From Alphaproteobacteria bacterium (GTDB lineage: Bacteria > Pseudomonadota > Alphaproteobacteria > Rickettsiales > SXRF01), in NCBI GenBank assembly GCA_020054105.1, contig JAGVLW010000005.1, positions 1 through 59,665 of the forward strand: DNA of 59,665 bases, given 5' to 3'. The notes under the pieces are model-generated. The model was not told the DNA's origin. It was given only the letters and a program-made list of their open reading frames with translations, and made no database searches. The position numbers and the translations under genes were made by a program. Of the stretch, positions 35,041 to 43,038 are shown piece after piece. Every line of letters starts with the position of its first letter. Position 1 is the stretch's first letter.

Positions 35041-35399
35041 GCGTCGTCACTCTCTGCTTCAGCTGGGGCTTCGATGACGTAACGCACCGGCGCACCATCA
35101 GCTCCGGCAATCTCCTGACGTTCGGTGTATCCTCGGCTCTTGCCCTTAGTTTTTAAGAAAAAGATGATGGATGCGGTGTCGCCATCGCGGATTTTCTCAA
35201 GGATTTTGCCTTCGGCCAGGTCGAGCACACCTTGCTGGCATTCCTCTACGACGCGCTGCAGATGCTTGTTGCGCTTAACGTAATTGGTAACGGTGCTCGG
35301 CGCGCATTTGAGCTTTTGGGCGGCGATGTACTGCAAGCCTGCGGATTCGCGTAGTGCGTGCTCTATTTCCTTGGCAGTAAATTTAGGTTTCTTTGGCAT
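34995..35399 (-). CDS. terS: Terminase small subunit
   Basis: 134 residues. N-terminal HTH (GLQYIAAQKLKCAPSTVTNY, about residues 20-39), then a helical pair with DLAEGKILEKIRDGDTASII (about 59-78) and KTKGKSRGYTERQEI, a set shared with small terminases of many alphaproteobacterial phages. An acidic, Ala/Pro/Lys C-tail follows. The ATG at 35399 is preferred to one 19 codons upstream, which would run into the preceding ParB-like gene. Overlaps both neighbours. Confidence 0.8.
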   Translation of the reverse strand: MPKKPKFTAKEIEHALRESAGLQYIAAQKLKCAPSTVTNYVKRNKHLQRVVEECQQGVLDLAEGKILEKIRDGDTASIIFFLKTKGKSRGYTERQEIAGADGAPVRYVIEAPAEAESDDAWEEKNKPKTAPKPT

Positions 35400-36225
35400 C
35401 GGCGTTCGGCTCCGCTTCCGCCTCCGCCTCCAGTTGCTGCAGGCGCTCAATGGCAAGATCCGCTAGCGCACGGATAGCGACTGCTGTGTTGAAGATATTT
35501 TTGAACTGCTTGACGGCAACGATGGCATCAAAAAGCCGCGAATAATCTTCATACTCCGCCAGCAGGTAAGTACGCTTTTCCTTGGGCTTTGCCAGCCGCT
35601 CCAGATGTGACATGAACGCTTCCTTATCGGCAGGCAGGAATTGCAGCAGGATTTCTTCATACTGCGGCGTACCAATGGCGAGGCTGTCGATATCGAGCTT
35701 TTCTAAAATGTTAAAACTGTCATCGGTTAAGCCGGAATAGGCTTTATATTCGAGTGTTAGGCTTTCATAGAGTTTGCCGAGGATATTAGGGTCATCCTGG
35801 CCGGTAATGGCATTGTGGGAAAGCTGTATAGCGAGCTTCCGTTCCTCGGTGAGATAGGATTGAATGACCATCACCGGAATAAGCTGTTGGCCGGCAAGGA
35901 GCGCCGCTTCGACGCGGTGATTGCCGGAAAGCACGACGAGCTTGCGGCTTTCGGCATCGGGATAGACCAGCACGGCGCTGGTGATAGCATTGTCTTTTTT
36001 CAGGTTGCTGGCGAGCCGCCGCATCTGGTCGGCGGTCATGAAGCGGGCGTTTTCCTCTGCCGCCAGTGTTTGCAGCATGGCGGGCGGCACAGCTGAGAAC
36101 GCCACCTTCACCGTTTCGCCATCGCCATCCGCAGGCGTAGGAAAGATAATGGCTTCCGGCGCGATGAAGCGGTATTGGTCTGCGTCGATCGGCAGCAGCT
36201 CGTCAGGCGTTTCGTTTTTGGACAT
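35383..36225 (-). CDS. ParB/sulfiredoxin-like nuclease-domain protein, next to terminase
   Basis: 280 residues. The ParB N-terminal-type domain occupies about 40-160, with the signature VVLSGNHRVEAALLAGQQLI and a following VMVIQSYLTEERKLAIQLSHN. No HTH for parS binding is seen after it, and the C-terminal 100 residues are helical with a Glu/Ala-rich end. Such stand-alone ParB-like proteins are common in phages upstream of the small terminase, often beside DNA methylases. A role in DNA modification, nicking or partition-like binding is possible, none demonstrated. The ATG at 36225 follows GGGA by 6 bases; it overlaps the upstream Mom-like gene by 23 bases. Confidence 0.7.
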   Translation of the reverse strand: MSKNETPDELLPIDADQYRFIAPEAIIFPTPADGDGETVKVAFSAVPPAMLQTLAAEENARFMTADQMRRLASNLKKDNAITSAVLVYPDAESRKLVVLSGNHRVEAALLAGQQLIPVMVIQSYLTEERKLAIQLSHNAITGQDDPNILGKLYESLTLEYKAYSGLTDDSFNILEKLDIDSLAIGTPQYEEILLQFLPADKEAFMSHLERLAKPKEKRTYLLAEYEDYSRLFDAIVAVKQFKNIFNTAVAIRALADLAIERLQQLEAEAEAEPNADAKET

Positions 36226-37549
36226 AGGATTTCCCATATTTAGGCCAGTACCAGTGTGAATAAATTTCTTGCGGCGTTTCCGCCCGCATCTTGGAGCCGT
36301 AATTGATGATATTACCTTCTGCCGGATCATCGGCCTCGCGCCGGTTCAGCAGCTCGTAGATGCCCCGGTATTTCATGGAAACGGCATTATGAGTGCGGGC
36401 CGTGGTAACTACGAAGTCGATGCGGCTGATCAGCTTCTTGCTGACGATATCGAGCAGGCTGTTTGATGTGGCGAGGTAAGCGATGAATTTGGAGAGCTTC
36501 GCTTCCCGGCATAGCGTCACGTCGGAAAGCAGGTAAATGGTGGAATGGCCGAAGGTAGGGAACTTCGGCAAAGAGTAGATAATGCCGCCGACCAGCATCT
36601 TGTCTATGAAGATAAGAAAATTGGCGACGCCGGTTGTGTGGATGATGGTTTTTTGCAGGTAAATGTCTTTGATGAAATCCATGTGCCGACTCTCTGCCTG
36701 TACCACCTGCACCTTGCTTTCCGCGGTCAGTTTGGCCGGGTCGATGGGATCATAGGCGAACGGCTCCGGCGCTTTGTAGAGATGGCGGACGCTGGATTTA
36801 TCGGTGCGGGCATAGCAGTAATGCGGCACTTTGCGCCCGGTCACATATTCCAGTACCGGCTTCCTGTGTTCAAAGAGCTGATCGGAGAGGATGCAATAAG
36901 GCGCGCCGGAAGCGTCCACCTCGTCGATGATATCGCCCAGCATTTTCGGGTTGTAGAGATCGTAATCCGGCGCAGGCCAGTGAATATTGTCCTCGATAAA
37001 CTTGAATTGGCTTTCGTAATCGCCTTTGAAAAACGGGGGGAATGCCAGGATGCCCGCGCCGCTTTCGATAGCCTGCTTGACGTGCTTGCGCCAGTCGCCG
37101 CAGAAATAACCGTCCAGCGGCATTTCAGGGATGGTGCGGTCCAGCCTGTCCTTGGCGCGATTAAAGAATAGCTCGAAATTCTCTACATAGTAATCGAAGT
37201 GCTTGCGTGCATAGTCGTTTTTGCGCCCGCCGTAGCGCGCCATGTCGCAGGCTACAAGTAGCGCCGCCACGCGCTCGAAAAAGCTGTTTACGTCCGGTCT
37301 TTCCTCAATGAATGAAAGCGCGCCTTCAAAGCGGAGATTAAATTCGCGGTGGCACGCCAGGTAACCGACGGCGGAGGAATACAGGCTCACATCGTTACCG
37401 AATACCGGAAGCTGCGGAAACTTCGCTTTCAGCGCGCGCTCGATGCGGAAGCTACCGGAGCAGCAGACATAAGCCGCCTTCCATGCGCTGAAATCTAGAA
37501 TGCGAAATACCTGCTCGATGCAGGCGGTGGGTACGGCACCATAGAACAC
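36203..37549 (-). CDS. Two-domain DNA-modification protein: methyltransferase-like plus Mom-like GNAT
   Basis: 448 residues, GTG start with GAGGGAAG ribosome site. Residues about 1-270 resemble proteins annotated as putative antirestriction adenine methyltransferases: an early VCCSGSFRIERALK segment that could form the SAM loop and FPPFFKGDYES (about 173-183) resembling the xPP(Y/F) catalytic motif. Residues about 285-430 resemble the Mu Mom family of GNAT-fold enzymes: VGGIIYSLPKF, IYLLSDVTL, AKLSKFIAYLATS and the hallmark NAVSMKYRGIYELL. Mu Mom converts adenine to an acetamido-type hypermodified base. First gene of the leftward late operon, upstream of ParB-like and terminase genes, so it probably protects DNA from restriction before packaging. 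Substrate and product are inferred. Confidence 0.65.
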   Translation of the reverse strand: MFYGAVPTACIEQVFRILDFSAWKAAYVCCSGSFRIERALKAKFPQLPVFGNDVSLYSSAVGYLACHREFNLRFEGALSFIEERPDVNSFFERVAALLVACDMARYGGRKNDYARKHFDYYVENFELFFNRAKDRLDRTIPEMPLDGYFCGDWRKHVKQAIESGAGILAFPPFFKGDYESQFKFIEDNIHWPAPDYDLYNPKMLGDIIDEVDASGAPYCILSDQLFEHRKPVLEYVTGRKVPHYCYARTDKSSVRHLYKAPEPFAYDPIDPAKLTAESKVQVVQAESRHMDFIKDIYLQKTIIHTTGVANFLIFIDKMLVGGIIYSLPKFPTFGHSTIYLLSDVTLCREAKLSKFIAYLATSNSLLDIVSKKLISRIDFVVTTARTHNAVSMKYRGIYELLNRREADDPAEGNIINYGSKMRAETPQEIYSHWYWPKYGKSYVQKRNA

Positions 37550-37602
37550 TGTACTTCCCTCTAGCTCCCTTTTGATTACTATTTAAGCCGTTGTTTTTGC
37601 TG

Positions 37603-37641
37603 AATTTTTCTGTGTACGGCAAGGCTTCCGTGTGCTTGGAT
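37603..37641 (+). promoter_or_regulatory. Conserved element copy E1 (divergent region before ParB-like gene)
   Basis: Contains the shared blocks ATTTTTCTG, TACGGCAA, TCCGTGTG and TTGGAT in order, with ACGG and CCGT as inverted half-sites 8 bp apart. It has 2 extra bases (TG) before ACGG relative to the other copies. It ends 48 bp before the ATG of the 636-residue ParB-like gene and lies between that gene and the leftward late operon. Confidence 0.7.
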
Positions 37642-37689
37642 TGTCTTTGGAAATCAAGCATTTCCATAACTCAAACCAAGGAGACTATT

Positions 37690-39600
37690 ATGCAAACGAT
37701 ACCTTTAACTTCATTAATATCCTCCCCGACCTACAACGTCAGGAAGACCGACCCGAAGAAAGACCTTGCCAGCCTCAAAGCCAGCATTGTCGCACATGGC
37801 CTACAGCACAATTTGATTGTGCTCCCGGTCAAAGGCACCAAGAAATATGAAGTAGTGGCCGGCAACCGCCGCTTCACGGTGCTCAATGAGCTGGTGAAGG
37901 AAGGCAAGCTGCCAAAGAATTTTACAGTGCCTTGCCAAATCACCGACAAGAAGCATGCGAAGGAAATCAGCCTTGCTGAAAACGTGGTGCGCAGCGCTAT
38001 GCACCCTGCCGATGAATATGAGACGTGGGCAGCGCTGGTGGATAAGGAAAAGCTGACACCGGAGCAGATCGCTACGCGCTTCGGCACCACGGCATCCATT
38101 GTCGAGCAGCGCCTGAAAATGGGTCGCCTCTCTCCGAAGCTGATGAAAGCCTACCGGAATGAGGAATTGCCGCTCCAGGCGCTGATGGCCTTCACCTTAA
38201 GCGATGACCACGCACAGCAAGAGGAAGTCTATAAGCGTTTCAAGGGCAGCTATGAGCTAGGTCGCCCCGATGCCATCCGGCAGGCGCTGACAGAGAAGTG
38301 TGTGCGCAGCAACCACCGCGTCGTGAAATTCGTAGGTCTGGAAGCCTATGAAGCGGCGGGCGGCGCAATTCGTCGTGATCTGTTCAGCGATAAGCAGGAT
38401 TGCTATCTGGAAGATGCACCACTGCTTCAAAAGCTGGCGCTCGGGAAACTGGAAAGCATCGCGGCCGAGCTGCAGAAGTCATGGAAATGGGCGGAGGCGC
38501 GTGAATCGTTCGGTTACGACGATCAGAGCAAATTCCGTCAAATCTATGAACATGAGCTGGGCGAAGTGCCTGCGAAACTGCTTAAAAAGCACGAAACGCT
38601 GGAGCGCAAGCTGCAAAAGCTCGAAGAAGCGGAAGTCGAAGAAAGCGAAGCAGCGCCGATTCAGAAGCAGTTAGACGAGCTGGAAGCGGAAATCGCTACC
38701 TATACCGGCTGGACTGATGAAGAAAAAGCTATGGCTGGTTGCATCGTGACCCTAGGCTGGGATGGCGAAGCGGATATCACCTGCGGTCTTGTCAGGCCAG
38801 AGGATGACACTAAGCAGCCGGAGCCCGAAGAAGAGGACGAAGGCGACGGTGCCGGCGACGAAGATGACGATGATGGGTCATACGGCCATCAATCCATGCG
38901 CGATGCCAGAATGGAAGGCAAATTCGATTACACCTCCGCGCTGCATGACGACCTTAAAAGCCATCGCCTGCAAGTGATGCGCTTTTACATGGAGGATAAT
39001 TTCGAGGTCGCTTTTGATACTGCCCTCTACAATATGTGCCTGCGCGATTTGAACCCGTCGCATTATTACGGTCATGATTTCCTGCAGGTACGCGCCTCTA
39101 AATACTCCATTCGGGGCAATAATGAGGACACGACCAAAGCACTGGCAGCGAAAGCCAAGGAGCGCTTTGATGCGCTGCCGCTGGCGTGGTTGAATCATAA
39201 AGACGAGCTGGAACGCTATACGGCATTCTGTGCGCTCTCGACGGAGGACAAACATAAGTTGTTTGCCGCCTGCGTTGCCCGCGCGCTGACGCCGCAATTA
39301 AATGGCGAGGCCGGCAAGTCCAAGCTGTTCGATGCGGTAGGTAAACGCCTTGGCGTTGATATGGCCGCGCATTGGCGTCCGACCAAAGCCAACTATTTCG
39401 ACCGGGTGACGAAGAAGCAAGCCCTGGCCTGCGCTGAGGAAGTGATCAGCGCGGAATGGGCGAAGCAACACGCCAACCAGAAGAAGGAAGATGTGGTGCT
39501 GCCGCTGGATGCTGCATTCCTCAAGCCTGATTCGGCACAGTTCACGCCGGAGCAGCAGGAACGGCTTAAAACGTGGCTGCCTGACGGCATGGCCTTCTAA
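37690..39600 (+). CDS. Large ParB/RepB/Spo0J-family protein (plasmid type)
   Basis: 636 residues. ParB nuclease-like domain at about 5-95 (IPLTSLISSPTYNVRKTDPK, VVAGNRRFTVLNEL, ISLAENVVRSAMHPADEYET) followed by a KorB-like HTH region (LTPEQIATRFGTTASIVEQRL, in parts; about 120-145). The middle is helical, with a strongly acidic linker at about 376-397 (PEPEEEDEGDGAGDEDDDDG) and a unique C-terminal 200 residues. Such 600-700-residue ParB proteins are frequent on alphaproteobacterial plasmids. Start at 37690 follows AAGGAG by 8 bases. First gene of the plasmid-like block, preceded by conserved element E1 and ended by a strong terminator. It may bind that element and regulate the block; this is inference. 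Confidence 0.8.
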   Translation: MQTIPLTSLISSPTYNVRKTDPKKDLASLKASIVAHGLQHNLIVLPVKGTKKYEVVAGNRRFTVLNELVKEGKLPKNFTVPCQITDKKHAKEISLAENVVRSAMHPADEYETWAALVDKEKLTPEQIATRFGTTASIVEQRLKMGRLSPKLMKAYRNEELPLQALMAFTLSDDHAQQEEVYKRFKGSYELGRPDAIRQALTEKCVRSNHRVVKFVGLEAYEAAGGAIRRDLFSDKQDCYLEDAPLLQKLALGKLESIAAELQKSWKWAEARESFGYDDQSKFRQIYEHELGEVPAKLLKKHETLERKLQKLEEAEVEESEAAPIQKQLDELEAEIATYTGWTDEEKAMAGCIVTLGWDGEADITCGLVRPEDDTKQPEPEEEDEGDGAGDEDDDDGSYGHQSMRDARMEGKFDYTSALHDDLKSHRLQVMRFYMEDNFEVAFDTALYNMCLRDLNPSHYYGHDFLQVRASKYSIRGNNEDTTKALAAKAKERFDALPLAWLNHKDELERYTAFCALSTEDKHKLFAACVARALTPQLNGEAGKSKLFDAVGKRLGVDMAAHWRPTKANYFDRVTKKQALACAEEVISAEWAKQHANQKKEDVVLPLDAAFLKPDSAQFTPEQQERLKTWLPDGMAF

Positions 39601-39631
39601 TCATCATCACTGCCTTCTAATCATCATCACT
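39592..39631 (+). repeat. 20-bp tandem duplication spanning the ParB-like stop codon
   Basis: GCCTTCTAATCATCATCACT occurs twice head to tail (39592-39611 and 39612-39631). The first copy includes the stop codon. Probably a recent slip duplication, since the two copies are identical. Confidence 0.85.
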
Positions 39632-39633
39632 CT

Positions 39634-39664
39634 ATGGCGGGGCGTTATGCCCCGCCATTCTTTT
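39634..39664 (+). terminator. Terminator after the large ParB-like gene
   Basis: A 10-bp perfect stem ATGGCGGGGC (39634-39643) and GCCCCGCCAT (39649-39658), loop of five, followed by TCTTTT on the plus strand. Confidence 0.85.
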
Positions 39665-39680
39665 AACCAGAGAGGATAAC

Positions 39681-40094
39681 ATGAACGATTACTTACCCAT
39701 ATGGCTGGCGATCGGCAGACAGAACCGCTGGGTGCGCATGGCCTGCGACCCGGTGTTTGACGAAACCAGCTTTTACGCCTGCAGCAATGTTGCCGAGCTG
39801 ATGGAGAAATTGAAGCAAGGTAACTGGAGCTTAGGCACAGCATTTACGCTCGGCACCCTCTGCTTTATCCAGCAGGACAATGGCGGCGACGAATGGCTGA
39901 CCATTAAAGAGGATGTGCCGTTTGAGAGCATGTCCTGTGGCTGGATGATTAAGAAGCGCGGCGAAGCGTATTTTGCTGCCATCATCGAAGCGATACAGCG
40001 TGCCTCAAAGGACAATTGCCGAATGCTGCGTTACATGCCGGAGGAATCCAATAATCCAGCTTCTAGCAACACTGCTTCCATGGAGGGCTTATGA
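39681..40094 (+). CDS. Small protein of unknown function
   Basis: 137 residues, beginning MNDYLPIWLAIGRQNRWVRM; a compact alpha/beta pattern with Trp- and Cys-containing strands (WSLGTAFTLGTLCFIQQD; SCGWMIKKRGEAYFAAII) and a polar Ser/Asn end. Looks like a plasmid-type DUF, but I cannot name it. AGAGAGG ribosome site. Its end overlaps the start of the DUF4942-like gene by ATGA, so the two are translated together. Confidence 0.6.
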   Translation: MNDYLPIWLAIGRQNRWVRMACDPVFDETSFYACSNVAELMEKLKQGNWSLGTAFTLGTLCFIQQDNGGDEWLTIKEDVPFESMSCGWMIKKRGEAYFAAIIEAIQRASKDNCRMLRYMPEESNNPASSNTASMEGL

Positions 40095-40891
40095 CGTACA
40101 GCGAGCACAAAAACAGCCTTATTAAAAAACAGTCGATTGCCGAGGTGGTGGCGCATCGCACCCGCGCGATAGAATGCATCGTCCAAGCGGGCGCATTGCT
40201 GGATGAAGCGGATAAAGCCTTTAGGCGCGCAGCCGAATCGGAATATGGGCTGTATTGGCGTGATATGCCGACACCTTCCAGCTATGGCGATCGGCAAGGC
40301 GAGCTTAAGAAGTGGGCGCAGCAGGTTGTTGATGGCCGGGTATGGGAATACCTACTCGGCGCCAGCGGTTTGAAAAACCTGATGGACGCGGAAGCCGTGA
40401 GCAAATTCCGTGCGCAGGTTCAGAAAGAGCCGCCGGAATGCACGATAGACAATATCAATGCAACATTCAGTGAGCTGAATGCGAATAAGGGTGAAACCTT
40501 TGTGCGCGGCCTGATTAACGTGTTCAATCGGCTTGACTGTAGGCGGTATAAGACGAACGACGCTTTTAAGATTACGCCGAAGATCATCCTGCATCGCTGT
40601 CTGGATTCGTATGGATTCAGCTATTATGGCAGCAGCCGCGATGCGATTGGAGATCTGTGCCGCATCATGCACATTCTGGATGGTAAAGAGCCGAAAGACC
40701 ACCTCGGCGATTTGCGCGCGCTAGTGCAAGATGCGCGGTATAAAAAGCAAGATAAGGTAGAGAGCGAGTATTTTATGGGGTGGCTGTATAAAAACGGCAA
40801 CCTCCACCTCCAGCTCAAGCGTCTCGACCTTATTGAGAAAGCCAATAAATTGATCGCCGCACACTATGGCGCGGCATTAGCGCAGGCGTGA
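40091..40891 (+). CDS. DUF4942-like protein
   Basis: 266 residues. Helical N-terminal region (SIAEVVAHRTRAIECIVQAG) followed by a central FVRGLINVFNRLDCRRYKTN and FKITPKIILHR stretch (about residues 137-170), which fits DUF4942, a domain seen in phage and plasmid proteins, sometimes fused to methyltransferases; no methyltransferase motifs are present here. C-terminal half contains YFMGWLYKNGNLHLQLKRLD, a conserved ending of the family. Followed by a strong bidirectional terminator. Confidence 0.65.
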   Translation: MTYSEHKNSLIKKQSIAEVVAHRTRAIECIVQAGALLDEADKAFRRAAESEYGLYWRDMPTPSSYGDRQGELKKWAQQVVDGRVWEYLLGASGLKNLMDAEAVSKFRAQVQKEPPECTIDNINATFSELNANKGETFVRGLINVFNRLDCRRYKTNDAFKITPKIILHRCLDSYGFSYYGSSRDAIGDLCRIMHILDGKEPKDHLGDLRALVQDARYKKQDKVESEYFMGWLYKNGNLHLQLKRLDLIEKANKLIAAHYGAALAQA

Positions 40892-40892
40892 A

Positions 40893-40925
40893 TTATCCCC
40901 GCGCGGACCAGCCGCGCGGGGATAA
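40893..40925. terminator. Bidirectional terminator between convergent genes
   Basis: A perfect 14-bp inverted repeat (TTATCCCCGCGCGG at 40893-40906, CCGCGCGGGGATAA at 40912-40925) with a 5-base loop. It sits 2 bases after the DUF4942-like stop and 5 bases before the stop of the convergent gene. No long T-run on either side. Confidence 0.7.
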
Positions 40926-40929
40926 CCGT

Positions 40930-41298
40930 TTAGGAAGTGGCCTGACCAGTTCCAGCTTCACCGGAGCCTTCGCCAGCACTTTCACTGCCAGGTGCAGGCT
41001 CGCCCGCCGGTGCCGACCCATTGGCTGCGGCAGTGGCAGTTGCCAACGCCGCTTCGGTATCGCCGGCAGTAAGCGCCGTGACGGTATCCTGCAGCGCCTT
41101 CTGCAGCTCCGCGATTTGCGTTTGCTGATCGGTGAGCTGGGTTTGCAGCGGCTTCACGTTTTCATCGATAGCCTCTGCGATTTTCTGGCTGACCGTTTCA
41201 TCATCCACGCCATGCGAGTGGTGGATGTTTTTGATGGCAGCGCTGATGTCGTCGAAAAATTTACTCATGATGTTTCTAAGCTCCTTGAAAGTTGACAT
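40930..41298 (-). CDS. Small coiled-coil protein, leftward singleton
   Basis: 122 residues: helical start (KFFDDISAAIKNIHHSHGVD), a coiled coil at about 45-75 (VKPLQTQLTDQQTQIAELQK) and a disordered Ala/Gly/Glu/Pro tail. AAGGAG lies 8 bases before the ATG at 41298, which decides the start over an internal Met at residue 11. It is the only leftward gene in the plasmid-like block, so it has its own promoter, probably in the 41.3-41.4 kb region with interleaved inverted repeats. No family recognised. Confidence 0.6.
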   Translation of the reverse strand: MSTFKELRNIMSKFFDDISAAIKNIHHSHGVDDETVSQKIAEAIDENVKPLQTQLTDQQTQIAELQKALQDTVTALTAGDTEAALATATAAANGSAPAGEPAPGSESAGEGSGEAGTGQATS

Positions 41299-41340
41299 GG
41301 TTAATACTCCTTAAGACGCCGCTACTTTTCCGGCTGGCCG

Positions 41341-41396
41341 ACGCTGCAAAAACCCATGCCATGCCTTGCAGCGTGGAAGCGTATTCAGGCATGGGT
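41341..41396. repeat. Two interleaved 9-bp inverted repeats
   Basis: Repeat A: ACGCTGCAA (41341-41349) with TTGCAGCGT (41366-41374). Repeat B: ACCCATGCC (41352-41360) with GGCATGGGT (41388-41396). Both are perfect, and the arms alternate A-B-A-B, so both could pair at once only as a pseudoknot. They lie in the gap upstream of the leftward coiled-coil gene and of the rightward operon that starts at 41540. Confidence 0.8.
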
Positions 41397-41460
41397 ATTC
41401 AGTGACAAAAGCAATTGGCACACTTGCTAATAAGTGGCTGATTTTTATTGCTTTTATTGT

Positions 41461-41498
41461 CGATTTTTGTGGACGGCAATTGCTCCGCGTGATTGGAT
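41461..41498 (+). promoter_or_regulatory. Conserved element copy E2
   Basis: Blocks CGATTTTTGTGG, ACGGCAAT, CCGCGTG and TTGGAT in the same order and spacing as the other copies; ends 41 bp before the ATG at 41540. The preceding 40 bp are A/T-rich and share ACTTGCTAATAAG-like sequence with copy E3. Confidence 0.7.
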
Positions 41499-41539
41499 AA
41501 AGTTATTGATAATCAGTAATTTAACCAAAAGGAGCCACT

Positions 41540-42010
41540 ATGACTTTTCCCGGTTATTTCTTCGGTCCTACCGGCACCCGATACGAATATGCCGATATTG
41601 CAAAACGCATTCGCGCCGAAGCGCCGCAAACGCTCGGCAAGCATATTTCCACCCAACTCGAAGCTCTCGGCCTGCTGGAAGAAATGCAAAACGGCACGAC
41701 GCCCTGCGGCCTGCCGTTCACTTTCGCGGAAGCGGCTAAACAGAAAATGCTGACCAGCAGTGCGCTGTTTTATACGCCCGGCTTTTTCCGCGCCATGCAG
41801 CATGACTACCGCGCCGGCAAGCGGCACAAGCCAACCCGCGAGCGCGCAGTGAAAATCATGTGCGATGGCTATGGCCTCACGCATGAGGAATCCGAAGGCA
41901 TTTTAAGCGGCAGCATCCCGGTGGAGATCGATGACGCTGCCGGCACGGTGACACTGCTGCATCCGACCGAACAGCCGGAGAAAGGAGTGCTCTATGTGCG
42001 CAGAGATTGA
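41540..42010 (+). CDS. Protein of unknown function, first gene of a four-gene unit
   Basis: 156 residues. N-terminal MTFPGYFFGPTGTRYEYADI, central helix region KQKMLTSSALFYTPGFFRAM and a C-terminal helix-turn with YGLTHEESEGILSGSIPVEI, which looks like a short HTH or similar compact domain. AAGGAG ribosome site. The stop lies inside the next gene (17-base overlap), so it is co-translated. Preceded by element E2. Not recognised. Confidence 0.6.
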   Translation: MTFPGYFFGPTGTRYEYADIAKRIRAEAPQTLGKHISTQLEALGLLEEMQNGTTPCGLPFTFAEAAKQKMLTSSALFYTPGFFRAMQHDYRAGKRHKPTRERAVKIMCDGYGLTHEESEGILSGSIPVEIDDAAGTVTLLHPTEQPEKGVLYVRRD

Positions 42011-42569
42011 GATTGAACGCGTGAAGTGGCTGCGCCCCGGCGACGATGCGCCGATGGAGCTGACCGTGCATAAAGTGCAAGGCGGCATCATCCAGCGCAT
42101 GTATCTGCGCAATGAGCTGGTGCAGGATACGTTTTCATCACGCCCTTATCAGCTCGGCCAGGCCTGCGACGGGACGATAGACGACCCGGTGCATGGGCTG
42201 TTCATCCTGTATTGCCGCGCCATGCGCCTCGACGCAGGAAAGCTGTATCAAGCGGCCTATCCTGACGAGTGCGGCCATTACACGCTTGCCTACCAGGAAG
42301 CCGTGCTGCTGCGCGCCCGCGATCAGGGCATAGCGGAACCGGCGGAATGGACGGACGAAGCGTTTAACGGCCTGCTCGAATCGCTGGGCGAAATCAATAA
42401 TCACCAGCTCGCGCAGGCTGTCACGGCCGCGCATATTTCGCTGGCTGAAACCGGCATCCCTAATCCTCCCATGCGACCGATACAAGACAGCGCCACGGCC
42501 ATCATCGGCGCGCTGCTGAATATCAGCAAAATCGCCAACGACAACCGAAAAGGAGAATCCGATGAGTAG
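41994..42569 (+). CDS. Protein of unknown function
   Basis: 191 residues starting MCAEIEIERVKWLRPGDDAP, then a beta-rich first half and helical second half (PDECGHYTLAYQEAVLLRAR; HQLAQAVTAAHISLAETGI). No motif identifies an activity. AAAGGAG lies 7 bases before the ATG inside the previous gene. Overlaps the following gene by 8 bases. Confidence 0.6.
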   Translation: MCAEIEIERVKWLRPGDDAPMELTVHKVQGGIIQRMYLRNELVQDTFSSRPYQLGQACDGTIDDPVHGLFILYCRAMRLDAGKLYQAAYPDECGHYTLAYQEAVLLRARDQGIAEPAEWTDEAFNGLLESLGEINNHQLAQAVTAAHISLAETGIPNPPMRPIQDSATAIIGALLNISKIANDNRKGESDE

Positions 42570-43014
42570 TTTTGAAGGCGTCCCGACGCCATGGGGCGAA
42601 TCGCAAGGCGGCAACCGCTACATGCCGGGCGTTCTATTTTTCCACACTGCCGGGCATGGCGGCTTGAAGATAGCGCGTGAGCTGAACCAGCAAATCCCTG
42701 CCGTATTTCGCAATGAGGACGGCTGGTATGAGGAAGATTGCGATTTCGCTATCCCCTTTTATTTCCTGCATGACGCCATCCGCGAGCATTGCCTGACGCA
42801 TGGGCTGGAAGGCCACACCATGAGCGCGGAAGCATGGTTCGCAGAATATGACGCGGCATACTACCGCGGCGTCATGGAGCGCTGGCATACCGCCGAGTGC
42901 GTGGTGCATTTCGGCAAGGAATACAGCGACGAGGAATTGCAGCAGCGTTTCAGCAGCCGCGACCAGCTCAATGTGCAGATCGCCGCGCTCAAGGCGCGCA
43001 TCGGAATTCATTAA
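42562..43014 (+). CDS. DUF7007-like protein
   Basis: 150 residues. TPWGESQGGNRYMPGVLFFH (about residues 9-28), GHGGLKIARELNQQIP and DGWYEEDCDFAIP (about 53-65) correspond to the pattern of DUF7007 (TPWGxSQ...PGI...SHGGI...GWYEEDxE), a domain common on plasmids and phages of alphaproteobacteria. Catalytic role unknown; the conserved His/Gly and Trp-Tyr-Glu-Glu-Asp cluster suggests a metal or nucleotide site (inference). AAAGGAGA ribosome site. Confidence 0.6.
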   Translation: MSSFEGVPTPWGESQGGNRYMPGVLFFHTAGHGGLKIARELNQQIPAVFRNEDGWYEEDCDFAIPFYFLHDAIREHCLTHGLEGHTMSAEAWFAEYDAAYYRGVMERWHTAECVVHFGKEYSDEELQQRFSSRDQLNVQIAALKARIGIH

Positions 43015-43038
43015 CCATCATCTGAAAGGAGAAAGACT

